A stretch of 64,000 nt of DNA from Yponomeuta sedellus. Lineage: Eukaryota > Arthropoda > Insecta > Lepidoptera > Yponomeutidae. Position numbers and translations under genes: made by a program. The notes under the pieces are model-generated. The model was not told the DNA's origin and ran no database searches. It worked only from the letters and a program-made list of their open reading frames with translations. This document shows, in pieces, positions 9,961-21,582 of the stretch; the first letter of the stretch is position 1; every line of letters starts with the position of its first letter. Location of the stretch: the NCBI GenBank assembly GCA_934045075.1, contig OW203738.1, forward strand, positions 7,390,487 to 7,454,486. The letters run 5' to 3'.

Positions 9961-12245
9961 TTAACAAACGTGGTTATGATTTACGACTAGTATCGTGGCA
10001 ATATACCACTCTAATTATAGCCTCCCTATATCAACGGACTGTCTCGCCCGATCCTTCACGCTACCATGTCTAACGTTAATCAATGAAGCTTTATCATCCG
10101 CCTCATTGAAATCATCAAGCCAACCCCAGCTTCGTCGTCCGTGACAGAGGCGTGACAACTCGAGAGGGTTACACCAACATTTCCCAAAGTTTTTCGTCAA
10201 TGAACCCCCTTTTTTTAACACGGACTTGCTTATACAAGTACGACTCCTCTGTAGCCCTCCTTAGAGTCTCTATATTAAATCTGTGGTTATGTTTTTTCCT
10301 AAAAATATATCTATCACAGATTATATCATGCAGTGTTTTAAGAGTGTTTTAAGGAATTCTATTTTTGTAAATAGGTTTAGAGAACACTTTATTGTTCGTA
10401 AAAAAGGGAAATTTCACAGATATTTCCTAACCATACAGTACAGACGGCTTCTTTAACACCAAAAGTGATCTCTATCAGACAACATTTGATGATGGCATAA
10501 CTTCTAATAGTAACAAAAAGCAAGTAGAAGCATGCCCATGCTTTGTCTCTCTCTAAGAGTAGGTCTTTGCCGTCATTATAATACGTACATAAAAATCGGT
10601 GGTACTATGAAGTTGTTTTTTCTATCAGGCTTCTTTGGGACCTAAATTGATATTACATTAGAACTCTTCATATACACACGAGAAAACAAAATACATTAAA
10701 CGGCTTACATATCTACGAGTATGTTTATAGATATTATTAGGATGGACGGAGTCCTGCTAGAGACATTTCGAAGTAACAGGGCCAAACTTTGAGTATCGTT
10801 GAGCTAGAGGCATCATAGATGGATGTCTCAATGGGTCTAAAAGGGACTTGATGTGAAGAATGCTCCTTTCTATGCTTATAGATTGATCACGCTTATTTTA
10901 TTACTGAATCCTTGAAATAACAAAATTTTGTAGGTAGGCAATGTCGCGTATGTACGTAATGCAGTTATGTTTATACGCGAATTTAGTTTAGAATATCACA
11001 GCCAAGACTTTCTGAAAAACAGAAAGAGAAATCTGATTTTGATAATGGATTTTTTTGTAAAAAAATCTAGTTTTCTTTAACGAAGGTCAATTACTAGCCG
11101 TCCAGCATAATAATGTAATCAGTGGAATTCACATCTACCGAAGAACTTCTGGATTAAGCAAAAAAAGTTAAGGATAGCATCAAAAACTTTCTGTTAATGG
11201 AATGAAGCCCATGCAAGATATTCCAGACTTGAGACGGGCATCCCTATATTTTAATTTAGACATATATTTTGAAAATAAACCAATCATTAATTTTAAATTA
11301 TTATTATTAAATCATACAATATACAGTACTATGTTGTATATGTGTATAATTAGAATTATTGTACATATTAATACATAGTTTAATTTTTAAAACGATATTT
11401 GACAATAAAATATCACCTCACTGTTTGAGGCTACTTCTTAACCTTCTCCACGTCACCTGCTGGTGGGCTAGAATAAAATATTATTTAGTACTAAGCCCGC
11501 CAATTGTACAATCTTTACAGGTACAATAAATAATTAAATAATAATAATATGTACTGTGGTTAAATCTTTGTAACGTAAGGTTATCGCCGACCGACCCGCG
11601 GTCTAAAGTAAAAAACAACATTATGTAAACGGCCGTCAACAGGAAGATTCCTTGTCGGTTCGTCGCGCGTTTCATTTGTCTAGTTGTGTGTTGACCGGTA
11701 CCAGAACCTAATGTTTGTTCCCATAATTACGATTACCCGCATGCGGGGTGCGGCGTATGCGTCGGAATGGGCGTATTGTTGACGCGGGCTCGTGTCGTGC
11801 GTGTGCTTTGCGACGTGATTGTTTTATTGAGCTACGCGTCGGATTGGACTGGGATAGGGGTGTCTATTGTGTTTGAGTGTTTGGGTAGGACACTGGCCCG
11901 TATTGTTTATTAATTAAAGCTCTGATTCGCTTGAGTAGAGCAAATTGGGGCAACGGCAAACGTTTCTCCTACATAGACGTTTTATTTACAATTTGTATCA
12001 GACAGACTGAAGTGACTCAATGCACTTCGCGTGTACTTAACTACTTAACCCAACTTACAATCGATATCTGCATCTAAAAATATAGAGATAGATAGAAAAT
12101 ACTTTGTTGTAAATAAAAATGGAAATCACACAAAAATATCTTAAACTATTGTTCTTATAAAACCGTACTCTACGAAATTAAGAAAAGTTTTTAAATATAT
12201 CAGCGACAATTCAAGCTAACTTTTACTGTACTTATACAATTGTAT
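9961..12245. other. no gene supported; GC-rich stretch 11640-11890
   Basis: 10015-10230 has a minus-strand frame of 68 codons without a recognisable domain. GAGTGTTTTAAGGAATT (10343-10359) recurs at 49159, so it belongs to an unidentified repeat. 11640-11890 is CpG-rich. The rest is AT-rich. Confidence 0.35.
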
Positions 12246-12445
12246 ATGTAGCCGGCTGTCAAATAATGGCAGTCGTTAAGCCATGTCAGAAGCTTTATGG
12301 GCGGCTTGATAACTTCTGACAGCAAGACCCGCCACTAACTTACAATCCTCCACGAACCCGGACTTGGCCCCCGTGGTGGAGTATGGCTTAACATTCCTGC
12401 GATGCAGGAAGAGACCCGTGCCTCAGCAGTTAGGACATTCAATGG
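12246..12445 (+). mobile_element. 5S-derived SINE, 5'-truncated copy
   Basis: It starts in the body (CCGGCTGTCAAATAATGGCA) and runs through GACTTGGCCCCCGTGGTGGA and GGAAGAGACCCGTGCC to TTGATATC. The 5S-like head is absent, as expected of incomplete reverse transcription. Confidence 0.8.
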
Positions 12446-12774
12446 TTGATATCTATACAATTGTAGAATTAAACGAATGAGCAGACGGAGAGTGATTAAA
12501 GTAATTATTTTACAAAAGCATACTTGACACATTTCAGTAACGTATAGTAAAGTTTATTTCTCACCATAAAACAACAAACCTGGAGCTTAGGGCTTATCAA
12601 AATCGCTTAAAGAGTAATGGTACAGTTATCAATTTAGCTAATTGCCAAACTATGCGGACCGGTATTTTGGCAATTAGTTATTAAGTTATATGTACTTAAT
12701 GTACAGATCTATTACAAGCATTGATTATTTAAATATCGTTAAATACCTGTAAGTACCTTAATTCCTCTTACATA

Positions 12775-12955
12775 CACACATAACCTCACGCCTGTATCCC
12801 AGAGGGGTAGGCAGAGACCAGGGACTACCACTTGCCACGATTCAGACAGATCACCTTCGCTTCATCAACGTTCATAAGTCGTTGCACGCACGCACGCCAG
12901 TTCCGGGTACTTTTTATCTTCCCCTTAATTCTTCTTAATCATCACTAACCCAATA
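12775..12955 (-). pseudogene. LINE 3' end, family E
   Basis: On the minus strand the end of a reading frame reads roughly DRxKWQSLVSAxPxGYR, followed by a short 3' end. Relatives are at 14690, 22440, 41445, 56690 and 62120. It is probably the C-terminus of a non-LTR element's ORF2 carried as short 5'-truncated copies, or a SINE that borrowed this tail. Confidence 0.6.
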
Positions 12956-12959
12956 AAGA

Positions 12960-13475
12960 TAAGGTAAACGTACACCACTCTCAATAACAAAAACCCATTA
13001 CGGTGATCCTCGTCTTTCCGGGAGTACAAAAATAAAGAACAGAAACCCCAAAAAACTGTCAAATATTTTTACACGAAAATTCCCCTAAACTCGAGTCAAC
13101 AATAGAAGGAGTGTGCTGGGCGTGTGTAACGCACACTCCACTCACACGCAGATTTTATTACACACGCACACATGCTTTACTTATAGCATTGTGTGAGTGT
13201 CCATAAACTTTGATACGTTGATGGTTTCGGGATGCATAAGCACAGAAAGGCTCCTACTCTGAAACCAAATAGAAATATTACTAATTTTCAACAGAAAATT
13301 TTAGTTAGTATTTGTCTAGACTCAAGGCTTTGAGAATCGAATCGCCTCACGAGGCGATTTCCGTACAAACGTAGTTTGGTTTTATATACAATCGACAATT
13401 AAATCAGAGGCATATAAAATATATCCCATACAGGGTCAGGATTAGGCACAAATCTCAACTATAAATAAACAATAA
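12960..13475. other. no gene seen
   Basis: Contains CACACTCCACTCACACGCAG and other CA-rich stretches. A palindrome TCGCCTCACGAGGCGA lies near 13343. Nothing coding. Confidence 0.35.
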
Positions 13476-13477
13476 AA

Positions 13478-13546
13478 ACCTATTTAGAGGCTAAAAATTT
13501 CACCCATGCCGGGACTCGAACCCGCGACCTCTGGCTAACCGTGCCA
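13478..13546 (-). repeat. SINE family A, truncated
   Basis: CCTATTTAGAGGCTAAAAAT and GGGACTCGAACCCGCGACC match the family. The sequence stops inside the anticodon-like arm and joins a family B fragment. Confidence 0.7.
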
Positions 13547-13547
13547 T

Positions 13548-13645
13548 TAATAACTTTAACACAACAAAATCACTTCTCTTGTTCCCAAATTAGGATACCT
13601 TATGCTGTGGTAACCAGACAAAGACATCACATATTGAGAAAGTCA
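13548..13645 (-). repeat. SINE family B, 3' part only
   Basis: TTAGGATACCTTATGCTGTG and GGTAACCAGACAAAGACATC are shared with 5645-5845. The tRNA-like head is missing. Confidence 0.65.
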
Positions 13646-13649
13646 TTTA

Positions 13650-14685
13650 ACATTTAACATTTGTTTGTTAAACGTTTTACGCTTACTGTATGGTGCAACC
13701 GCACATCTTTCGAACAGGCAGCATTTCCTTCAATCCACTTAACTAGCGCGGAAACTTTTCTTCGCATCTTCGTTTGCAAGGTAATCTATCCTGAGTAGAC
13801 GCCCTCAGATACCATTTATTGTAACCTAACTCTGCTGCGGGGTCGGTACAAAAAATTCTTACAGTTTTTCTTTCTCAACCCTACATTGCACGTGGTTGGG
13901 TCCTGTGGTTAGTGTTGTTTTTTCTCTCCTTTTTCAACGAAAGTATTATGTTATATTAAATTCTTCAATGTCATTCGTGTAGCAATAGTATTGATTACTA
14001 GTCGGCGATGCATTTTTATTACGCGAGTTGAAAAAAACTGTATTGGAGATCTTCATTTTATTTTGGAGTAACTTCGACTGCAGGGACAGTTTTTTTTTTT
14101 ATATTTGATGCTAATATTTGCAGCTAGCATTATTGTTACTAAATGAATTTTGTACAGTTTTAAAGTCAAATTTTAAGCTTTAGGGACATAAAAGTTTCAT
14201 CGAAATAATTTCAATAGTTCTTCCATTATCCACGAAAAACTACACAACAAACTCATTTAATCGACGAGCTGTTACAGTCTAGATTTTTGCTTTTGCGACA
14301 TGCTATAACCCACTTAAATATGAATTATACTTAAGTAGCGCCAATATACCTTATTAATAGGTATTTATAGTTACGTAATTATCTTGGCATAAGATTATTT
14401 TATTTTTCAAAAAGACGTTCCTCAGAAAAAAAAACAAATATCATAATTTTTCTTCATTAATTATATAATCATTATCATTAAATTTACAATAGAAATAAAT
14501 ACAATAAAAACTACCTAATACCTTCTAATTAGGGCTACCATTACAAATACCAATAAGAATAAAATTCGACATTTTGTTTGGCTAATTCAAGGCATTTGAA
14601 GCATTACTGCATTTTTGTTGTTATAATTCTTTATTGCATAAAACATATACATATAGCAGATGTATTAACAAAGGGAAAGATAAGA
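13650..14685. other. no gene seen
   Basis: AT-rich. ATTCTTTATTGCATAAAACA near 14626 resembles the reverse of a LINE/SINE polyadenylation tail, also seen at 21048 and 63215. Confidence 0.4.
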
Positions 14686-14687
14686 AG

Positions 14688-14828
14688 TACCTGGAACCGG
14701 CGTGCATGCATGCAATGACTTATGAACGTTGATGAAGCGAAGGTCTGTCAGGATCGTGGCAAGTGGCAGTCCCTGGTCTCTGCCTACCCTCTGGGATACA
14801 GGCGTGAGGTTATGTATGTATGTACATA
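14688..14828 (+). pseudogene. LINE 3' end, family E, plus strand
   Basis: The frame reads D R G K W Q S L V S A Y P L G Y R across 14754-14805. It is followed by ATGTATGTATGTACATACAT, a GTAT simple-repeat tail. Best-preserved 3' end of this family in the window. Confidence 0.65.
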
Positions 14829-14829
14829 C

Positions 14830-16540
14830 ATATAGGCGATGTTGCCTATATAGGCAGCAATTGATGTAGGTATTAGATTTAAGAAATTATGGTCACAGTG
14901 GAGTCTTTTTTCGCAGATCTTTTTGCACTTTGTGGCTGTCATTGTACATTATTCGACATTCAGCAAATGTGGATTGAAAAATTTTACTTATATTTGTTGT
15001 GTTATTTTTAATAATATATTTTTATTGCAAGTGTGATTTTTAAAATTTAAACATCTAATTCACCTTGAGCGTAATCCCATAACAAGATTTCAAAACTTTA
15101 TTCCTTCTACCCGTAAAGTTTTGAAATCTTTTTGAAATTACAGTTGGATAAACAAGTTTTATAACATTGTTAGCCTTCATTACAAATCGTTTAATATCTA
15201 CTTGATTGTTACGACCGTTTGATGATGCATCATTACTATCGGCTTAGGATACACGTATCGACAGGTTGACAACATAATTGTTGACTGCGGGATCATCTAC
15301 TTTAATGGACTGTTGTCTGTAATTTGTATCGAGCTTACCGTATACTTGCCAGGGGCATGCTTCATAGAACTACAATTCGAGGATTCTTAGAATAGTTCGA
15401 TGTTTATTTCAAAGTCGATCAAACCCGAAATAGGAAAATCTACGCAATGTACAACGAATTTTCAAAATAAACTTTGAATTGATTTTACGAAATAGGCCTC
15501 TGGGCGGGCCACTTTTCATAAAACTACATAGTCAGTTCGATGTAATTGGTTAGTTATTGGCATTGGCAATGCAAACTATAACACAAGTTATTTAGTACTT
15601 AGTATAGGGCTAACAAGATCTGTGTAATATGTCCATGAAAATTTATTTAATAAATACAACGGAATTTTCGATAGCTATATTACCAAAATTTATTTTAACG
15701 TTCCACCTAGAATAGGAAAATCTAGGACGTAATTCTTATTCCTACCATTGCCCTTACGGATAGAGGAATAAATAAGAAAATAGAAGTCTGTGTTGATATT
15801 TATTTTGATAAAAGTTATTTGAATATCACTACGACTTCAACAAAAAGTGTTTTCCAAATTCCACGAGTTACTCTCAGGTAATTCCAATGAATCGGAAACC
15901 TCTTCCTTCTTTAAAATAAACATAAACATAACATAACATAACGCAACAATCATAAAAAATATCACTTGTCATCCCAAACTGAAACAGTCCATTATCCGCT
16001 ATTATATTGTTAACCCAATTTACTAAAGCGAAAAAAAATTATGCGTTATTTTCCGTGACCCCAATCTCCCTCTTCACCACGTGACATTTGATTTAATCAC
16101 TCCACGCCTCAACGCCTCATGACATTTACGGACGCCCACTTACTACCTGTTTAGCTAAAACAAAATACTATTTCGAGAAGCCAAACCGATGAAAAAAAAT
16201 GTATCTACCAAGATCTCCATCAGGCGTTGGGATATTAGTTTATCTTGCTACTTGACGTGAAATCTCTTATTAATTTAATACACACCCGTCGTATCCTTTG
16301 CTCTGACCAAAGGAAATGATTTATCAAAGGCTCTACGTGATTTGCAATCGAAATGACCGAGAGGACGTGGCTGAATATACAAAAGGACAGTTCATGCTTC
16401 GTAGCTAAACTCAAGTTTTATACCTACTGTCCATCCTTTTAGACGTACTAGCTGTCCCAGCAAACTTCAGATAACCACAGAATCCGTTTACACGACTCTT
16501 GTTGCCATGGTGGTTCAAAAATAAATATCATAGAGTTTGA
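14830..16540. other. no gene seen
   Basis: AT-rich. CATAACATAACATAACG (about 15930) is a short CATAA repeat of the type found at retroposon tails. No supported frame. Confidence 0.4.
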
Positions 16541-16544
16541 TTAT

Positions 16545-16670
16545 ATTCTTTTTAATGCACAAACCCGTGCTAAGGACAATTTTAAAAACCTATTTAGAGG
16601 CCAAATATTCCACCCATGCCGGGACTCGAACCCGCGACCTCTGGCACGGTTAGCCAGAGGTCGCGGTTTC
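16545..16670 (-). mobile_element. SINE family A with inverted snap-back
   Basis: Normal minus-strand sequence runs from TTTTTAATGCACAAACCCGT to the B box and CCTCTGGC. It then turns round within the anticodon-like arm: CGCGACCTCTGGC at 16633-16645 and its reverse complement at 16653-16665 flank the 7-nt loop ACGGTTA. Confidence 0.75.
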
Positions 16671-17735
16671 ACGAAATTGTAACTGTTACTCTTATTAAAA
16701 AGTTTGGACAAATTGAGATGGCGCCTCTATATGTTTTTTATAATAATTTTCTGCTTCTTCCCGCATTTTTTTCACATTTCTGTCGAGTTTGTAGGTTGTA
16801 GGTAGGTACTTCTGATACATTCAATTTCTTAGCTCGCGATATAATCGCAGGAAGTCGCTCTATGGACTAATACAGTGCAGTAATTTCAAATGGAGTTGTA
16901 TCTCCTTAACTCTACGGGTGTATTTCCTTTGGAGAAAAAATCTAAGTGTAAACCTAGGTAGTATGATAAATCTCAAACGGAACTTATCTATCTAGCGTCG
17001 CAGCTGCTGCTTAGACATGGGTGTTTATTTTTCATGAAATGGCTAGAACGTAATGTGAACTGTAGCTAGACTAAAAACAAAACTCCACAACTACGAACGG
17101 CCATTGAACTTCATTGGAGTTAGCGTGAATAGGCGACGCGAATTTTTTTTTGTAGACCGTGCTACGCAATTCTGCTACGGTGCTACGAAAAGTTCTAAAC
17201 TACAGGCCTTATTTTTAAAATGCGATTCTACTAAAAGTTCCTAGAGGCGTTTTATTTAATCTGTAGTTCTTCTATAAAATCGCCCCGACTGATTATTTTG
17301 ATTGACTTTTTTTGGAGGGTTTTAAGGAATTGAGTTTTATAATAAGGCCGTAATGTCGTAACGCAATCACATATTCCTCTAATTGTATTATAGATACAGT
17401 TATTTTTTTTAGACTTGTACCGACTTGCACCATTTTCTAATGTAGCTATTGAGTTTTGTATTTAGAATCTTAGTCAAACGCTAATTAGACTACATTTTAA
17501 GAAAGGTTGCACCACTTTCTTAAAATGTAGTCTAAGTCTAAGGTACCTTAATCTACAAATTAATAAATGATGTCTATGTCTATGTCTAATTTAAGTTTCC
17601 TTCAACAACTAACAGTACAAAGCCTTAATTACTACCAACACCCTAAAAGGTGCCTCAAACACTAAACATAATATCTTACTCGTCGTCCGATTACCTTTCA
17701 ATGCACGAAGCAATACCAGTCTTTCAATTCTCCAC
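16671..17735. other. no gene seen; one strong hairpin
   Basis: The hairpin at 17486-17534 is listed separately. The rest shows no supported coding sequence. Confidence 0.4.
17486..17534. repeat. perfect 20-bp hairpin, 9-nt loop
   Basis: TAGACTACATTTTAAGAAAG at 17486-17505 and its exact reverse complement at 17515-17534 flank GTTGCACCA. It could be a tiny foldback element or a small-RNA precursor. Sequence alone cannot decide. Confidence 0.8.
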
Positions 17736-17799
17736 TGATGTATCATCCTAAGCCGCGGTGTCTCAAAGCGCTCTCTTCGTGGAAGTACTCAGTAAAAAC

Positions 17800-17945
17800 C
17801 AGTAAGGAGGCGCGCGCGGTAGCTCGAGCCGAGCGCGCGCGCTGCCCGTGCGCGGCGCATGCGCGGGCCCGTGCCCCCAGCGGGGAGGCGGGGTCCGAGG
17901 CTCGGGACTCGCTATATAAGCCGCCGCGCCCTTCCTGATTCAACC
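17800..17945 (+). promoter_or_regulatory. GC-rich TATA promoter of the two-exon gene
   Basis: A CpG-rich block (17810-17900) is followed by TATATAAG at 17913-17920. About 29 nt downstream, near 17942, is an initiator-like TTCAAC. The spacing matches RNA polymerase II TATA promoters. The 5' UTR would be about 96 nt. The start site is inferred. Confidence 0.7.
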
Positions 17946-18037
17946 ACTCCCTTCTGAGCTCTCTTGGAGCGCACGTCGTTGCTCACAACATTCTCTCGTT
18001 CACGCACGTAAACGTCAGCACCTAGTAAACAACAACA

Positions 18038-18606
18038 ATGTGCTTAGCCAAGGAAAGTGAATCGCCAAAACAAGAGGCGGTGTCCCCTCGGTCACCATGG
18101 GCGAAGCTTTTGAACCGTCAGGTAAGGACACTTTACCGTTTCTTAAACCGGTTTCCAACCTTGTTTACGCGCACTTAGCGACCAAGCCGTTGAACTTTGT
18201 TGAAAAAGAGACTAACTTTATTTTTCTCGTTTATTTACAGCGCTCCAATCCGAGACTGCCCCGTAAAGTGGTTAATTCAGCCCGATTGAACCTGAACAAG
18301 TGTTGGACGAGGCTCGGGGAGCTGATGTCTAACGCGTCGCCTCGGACCGACCTTCCGACTATCAACGCTGATGATGGGCCAATCCTCATTCCCTTCACGG
18401 ACTTTTTCTACCCAATCGACCCGGTAAAACCGGCACCATCGACAGAGGACAACGACAACGCCGAGAATCAAAACATCATCAATGGCAATCGCTTTGAACT
18501 CCTGACAGAAGACCTTGAGGTCAGCGACAACATGGCGAACGAAGTCCGGGAGATCTGCTACTCTGCGACCAAGACCAAATGTTTCGTATGTAAACTGTGC
18601 TACTAG
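18038..18606 (+). CDS. unrecognised two-exon host gene
   Basis: Exon 1 runs from an ATG at 18038 in a good insect context (ACAACAATG) to CAG at 18121. The donor GTAAGG begins at 18122 and the intron ends TTTATTTACAG at 18240. Exon 2 continues in phase from 18241 to TAG at 18604-18606, giving about 149 residues. The product starts MCLAKESESPKQ, is Ser/Pro-rich at first, basic around RLPRKVVNSARLNLNKCWTR, then acidic and Asn-rich (STEDNDNAENQN), and ends in a Cys-rich stretch TKCFVCKLCY. There is no signal peptide or membrane span. I do not recognise the family. A second ATG at 18097 (CACCATGG) reads through the unspliced intron into the same exon 2 frame (169 residues). TTC|GTATGT near 18585 could be a further donor, so the true C-terminus is uncertain. 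The TATA promoter and short exons suit an inducible gene (inference). Confidence 0.7.
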
Positions 18607-19740
18607 TTTATTGTTAAATCGCATCGCTGAGTAATGATACTTATTTCGCCTTTAAATTTCATACAGTTAGTTCGAAAATATAGTTTTCAAAAGGGTCATG
18701 CCTCAGCGGTGCTCTAATAGTCGCTCTTCCCCTTCAAAGAATCATTTCTCTCTCTTTTTAGTTTACGTCTTACATGCAGTGTCTTGAAAACGAAATCGTG
18801 TCTTCCAATAGTTTGTAGTAAGTGCTCCTACTTAACGCGAGCACAGTTCAACATCTTCCATTAGACTTAGTGAAGTGGATTGGAGACACAACAACAAGCA
18901 AATGAGTTTCATAAACAGTGACGTAGCTAGAAGCTTATTTGCGTTGTTGGGTGTCCAATTTGCGTAAATTAGTTTTGATAAACTGTAACAATGTAGAAAT
19001 TGTCAGAGAGTTTTGGTAGACAGCTTTAATATCAACATCTGCACTGTAATTATTATTGCACCTCTCTAACTTTTTTGTGGCGTTCTCCTACTGACGTATT
19101 ATTATATCTGTTTAATTATAAGACATCAAAGTCTTCCATTAGCTTAGGGTTTTGACTGTGATATGGTAGGTTTAAGGGAATGAAGCTTTAACTAGACATA
19201 ATTTAGGTTTAAGATTCAATGACACATCGATTACTCTTTTTGGTAGGTTATGATTAGTAGTAGGAATTATACATATCATATCAACAAGCTTTAATAGTTA
19301 GTAAGAAAATGTTAGTTTGTAATAATTACTACTTTTTGGAGAAGTTTTTTTATTGTTGTATCTAAGTATTCTGCTAGGTAGACTCCTTAACAGAAGTGCC
19401 AATTTTAACTAGAAATGTATTCTTGTATAATGTTCATTTAGTAAAGTTAATGAAATGTAAAACTATTCGAAAATCTCTTCTATGTTTCGAATCGTAATGA
19501 ATTCTTCCACTGTGTCAGTTATTATCTCATAAGTACTTGTTTAATCCTCAATTATTTAGTATAAAAGCTTAGTTGTTAAGATTTAGTTGTACCGAAATAA
19601 TTGTGAAATTTTAAGACTTTCGTTTGATCTCCATTTTTAACATAATACATGAAGTACTATAATTAACTTTATTTTATTCCAACACCATTTAAACCAAAAA
19701 CAACATGCTTTAAATACAAACACACAACCTCAATAAAAGC
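18607..19740 (+). other. possible 3' UTR, poly(A) signal at 19732-19737
   Basis: No repeat family is recognised here. It contains several ATTTA pentamers and an AATAAA at 19732-19737 (another near 19785). If the gene ends at 18606 this is a plausible 3' UTR of about 1.1 kb. Such motifs are common in AT-rich DNA, so the evidence is weak. Confidence 0.35.
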
Positions 19741-20224
19741 ATTCCTGAAGAGAACAAAAGAACATTAAACGTATACTATGAAGTAATAAATATTAATAGG
19801 CAACAAGTGCCGACATGAGAATCACTGCATGAGTGATTTAGAGACAGAAAAACCGTAATAGCGACCAAGAAATTACACGAGGTTGAGAAGCTACACCTTC
19901 CATAACAATACAGCTTTACTCAGTAAAAACACACCTAATTATACCTGCGCAGTTTTACAGTAACTGCATAGAAACTGATAGTTACTGATTGACTCTTCGT
20001 AACTAACCGTTCACATTAACTTAAGATAAAGATCTAGCCATTCAAAACAACTTGTTCCCCTTCTAAAGTGTCATTTGAACAGCCAATTAAATTGAATGTA
20101 GTGTTAGGGATTTTACGTAAATTCTACTTTAGGAAAATGGTACAACTCAGCCCAAGAAAGGAGGGAAATCCAAATAGTTTTCAGAGGTTATTGTTTAGAA
20201 ATTTTCATAAAGTAAATACTTGCA

Positions 20225-20355
20225 TTTCACTGAGGTCGCCGTATATTTGTACAAGTGGCCTCAGGCTGGGTGTCTTACATTATCATCTTGGTGACGTCCT
20301 GGTTACAACACAATTGCCTGACCTGACCCTAGAGTCTAATACCTACATAATTTAA
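20225..20355 (+). repeat. SINE family B, head missing
   Basis: GCCGTATATTTGTACAAGTG and GCCTCAGGCTGGGTGTCTTA match the body of 6185 and 9740. The 5' tRNA-like part is absent. Confidence 0.6.
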
Positions 20356-20364
20356 ATAGAATGA

Positions 20365-20585
20365 TATAAATAACATAACATAACATTTACATACTGGCAC
20401 ATACATTGCTTCTGGCCCCACACTAGCATACCCTGTATCGTGGGAAGCAGAAACAACGACATCATAAACATGTAAACATCCAAGACCACGGGTTTTTTTT
20501 TGTTCCCAGCCGGGATTCGAACCCGGGACCTCTTGCATGGTAGACAGACGCGCTACCGCTACGCCACAGAGAATAAGCACGACAA
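20365..20585 (-). mobile_element. tRNA-derived SINE family D
   Basis: On the minus strand there is an A-box-like TGGCGTAGCGGTAGCGCG, then CTACCATGCAAGAGGTCCCG and B box GGGTTCGAATCCC. The body matches the plus-strand copy at 33855-34070 (TTGGATGTTTACATGTTT and GGGGCCAGAAGCAATGTATG). It ends in a CATAA-type repeat near 20370. Confidence 0.8.
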
Positions 20586-20647
20586 TAGTTGATATTTGCC
20601 TGAATTTGGTAGTCCAAAAAGCAATAGCTGTACAATGTCATCCCAGG

Positions 20648-20788
20648 GTTATAACCCGCTAAAAATTAAATAGGCATCTCTCGCGTAGAAGATCAAATCG
20701 AGTATAACCCGCTAAAAATTAAATAGGCATCTCTCGCGTAGAAGATCAAATCGCGAGAGGTGCCGAGTTAAGTAGCACGGGTTATACC
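20648..20788. mobile_element. foldback element with internal 53-bp tandem duplication
   Basis: The ends TTATAACCCGCTAAAAATTA... and ...CACGGGTTATACC are inverted. GGCATCTCTCGCG pairs with CGCGAGAGGTGCC. The left arm is duplicated in tandem (start 20650, repeat start 20703, period 53). No coding sequence. Confidence 0.75.
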
Positions 20789-21044
20789 ATTGCAATGCGA
20801 TTGGTTACTAGACTACCGATAGTGTATGAAACGACCATCACCGGACTTATATGAGGCTATTGAACAACTATGCATTTTAGAGACGAACCCCCGGGTGGCT
20901 GGTCTACCCATCCTGAATTATATATTCTACTTTTAGTCAATATTGACATAGATCTGAAGTATTAAAAGCTCGATTTATGGTTCATTCAAACACTTAATAA
21001 ACATCCAAACGCTTGCTATCCTTTTTTTCTAAAAAATGCCCTTT

Positions 21045-21200
21045 AGATTAGATTAAAAAATTCTTTATTGCACAATAAGCATATTTGTACAAAGGCGAGC
21101 TTAATAGTAATGAGTATTTTCTTTCAGCTAACCTTAGGTTATGTTACCCTTTGCCTGCTGAAAAACTTTGTGTACGTTACAAAACAAAGTATTACATATT
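21045..21200 (-). repeat. retroposon 3' tail, minus strand
   Basis: GATTAGATTAAAAAATTCTT and TATTGCACAATAAGC are the reverse of an AATAAAGAATTTTTTAATC tail. CAAAGGCGAGCTTA recurs at 55310. Confidence 0.5.
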
Positions 21201-21477
21201 AAAATTAAAATTGCCTTAAACGGAAATGTTGACTTGAGACTTGAAGCGGATTTTCAAGCTCTGAATATTTAAAGAGTTGTAAATACACAAAATAAATTAA
21301 AAAATATTCCATCTTTTACATAGATGTCTGATACCTACAAATGTCATAAATGTACAAGTTTGTAAACATTTGTCACGCGAGCATGCTGAACTCTCCCGGT
21401 GCGGAAACGTGTACATTCCCTGAGGTAAAGCTGTAACCTATAGCATCTCTGCACCCATTGAAAATTACCTTAATGAA

Positions 21478-21575
21478 GTTTTCAAAACCTATTTAGAGGC
21501 TAAAAATTCCATCCATGCCGGGATTCAAACCCCGACCTCTGTCTGTCCGTGCCAGAGCACGGGTTAGAGCATTAA
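21478..21575 (-). repeat. SINE family A, truncated
   Basis: CCTATTTAGAGGCTAAAAAT, GCCGGGATTCAAACC (mutated B box) and AGCACGGGTTAGAGCATTAA. The next element begins inside or beside it at about 21583. Confidence 0.65.
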
Positions 21576-21582
21576 AAAAAAA

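Noticed and set aside
17743..17943. Arg/Ala-rich frames on both strands in the 17.8 kb promoter
   Set aside because: By-products of GC-rich CpG sequence covering the TATA promoter.
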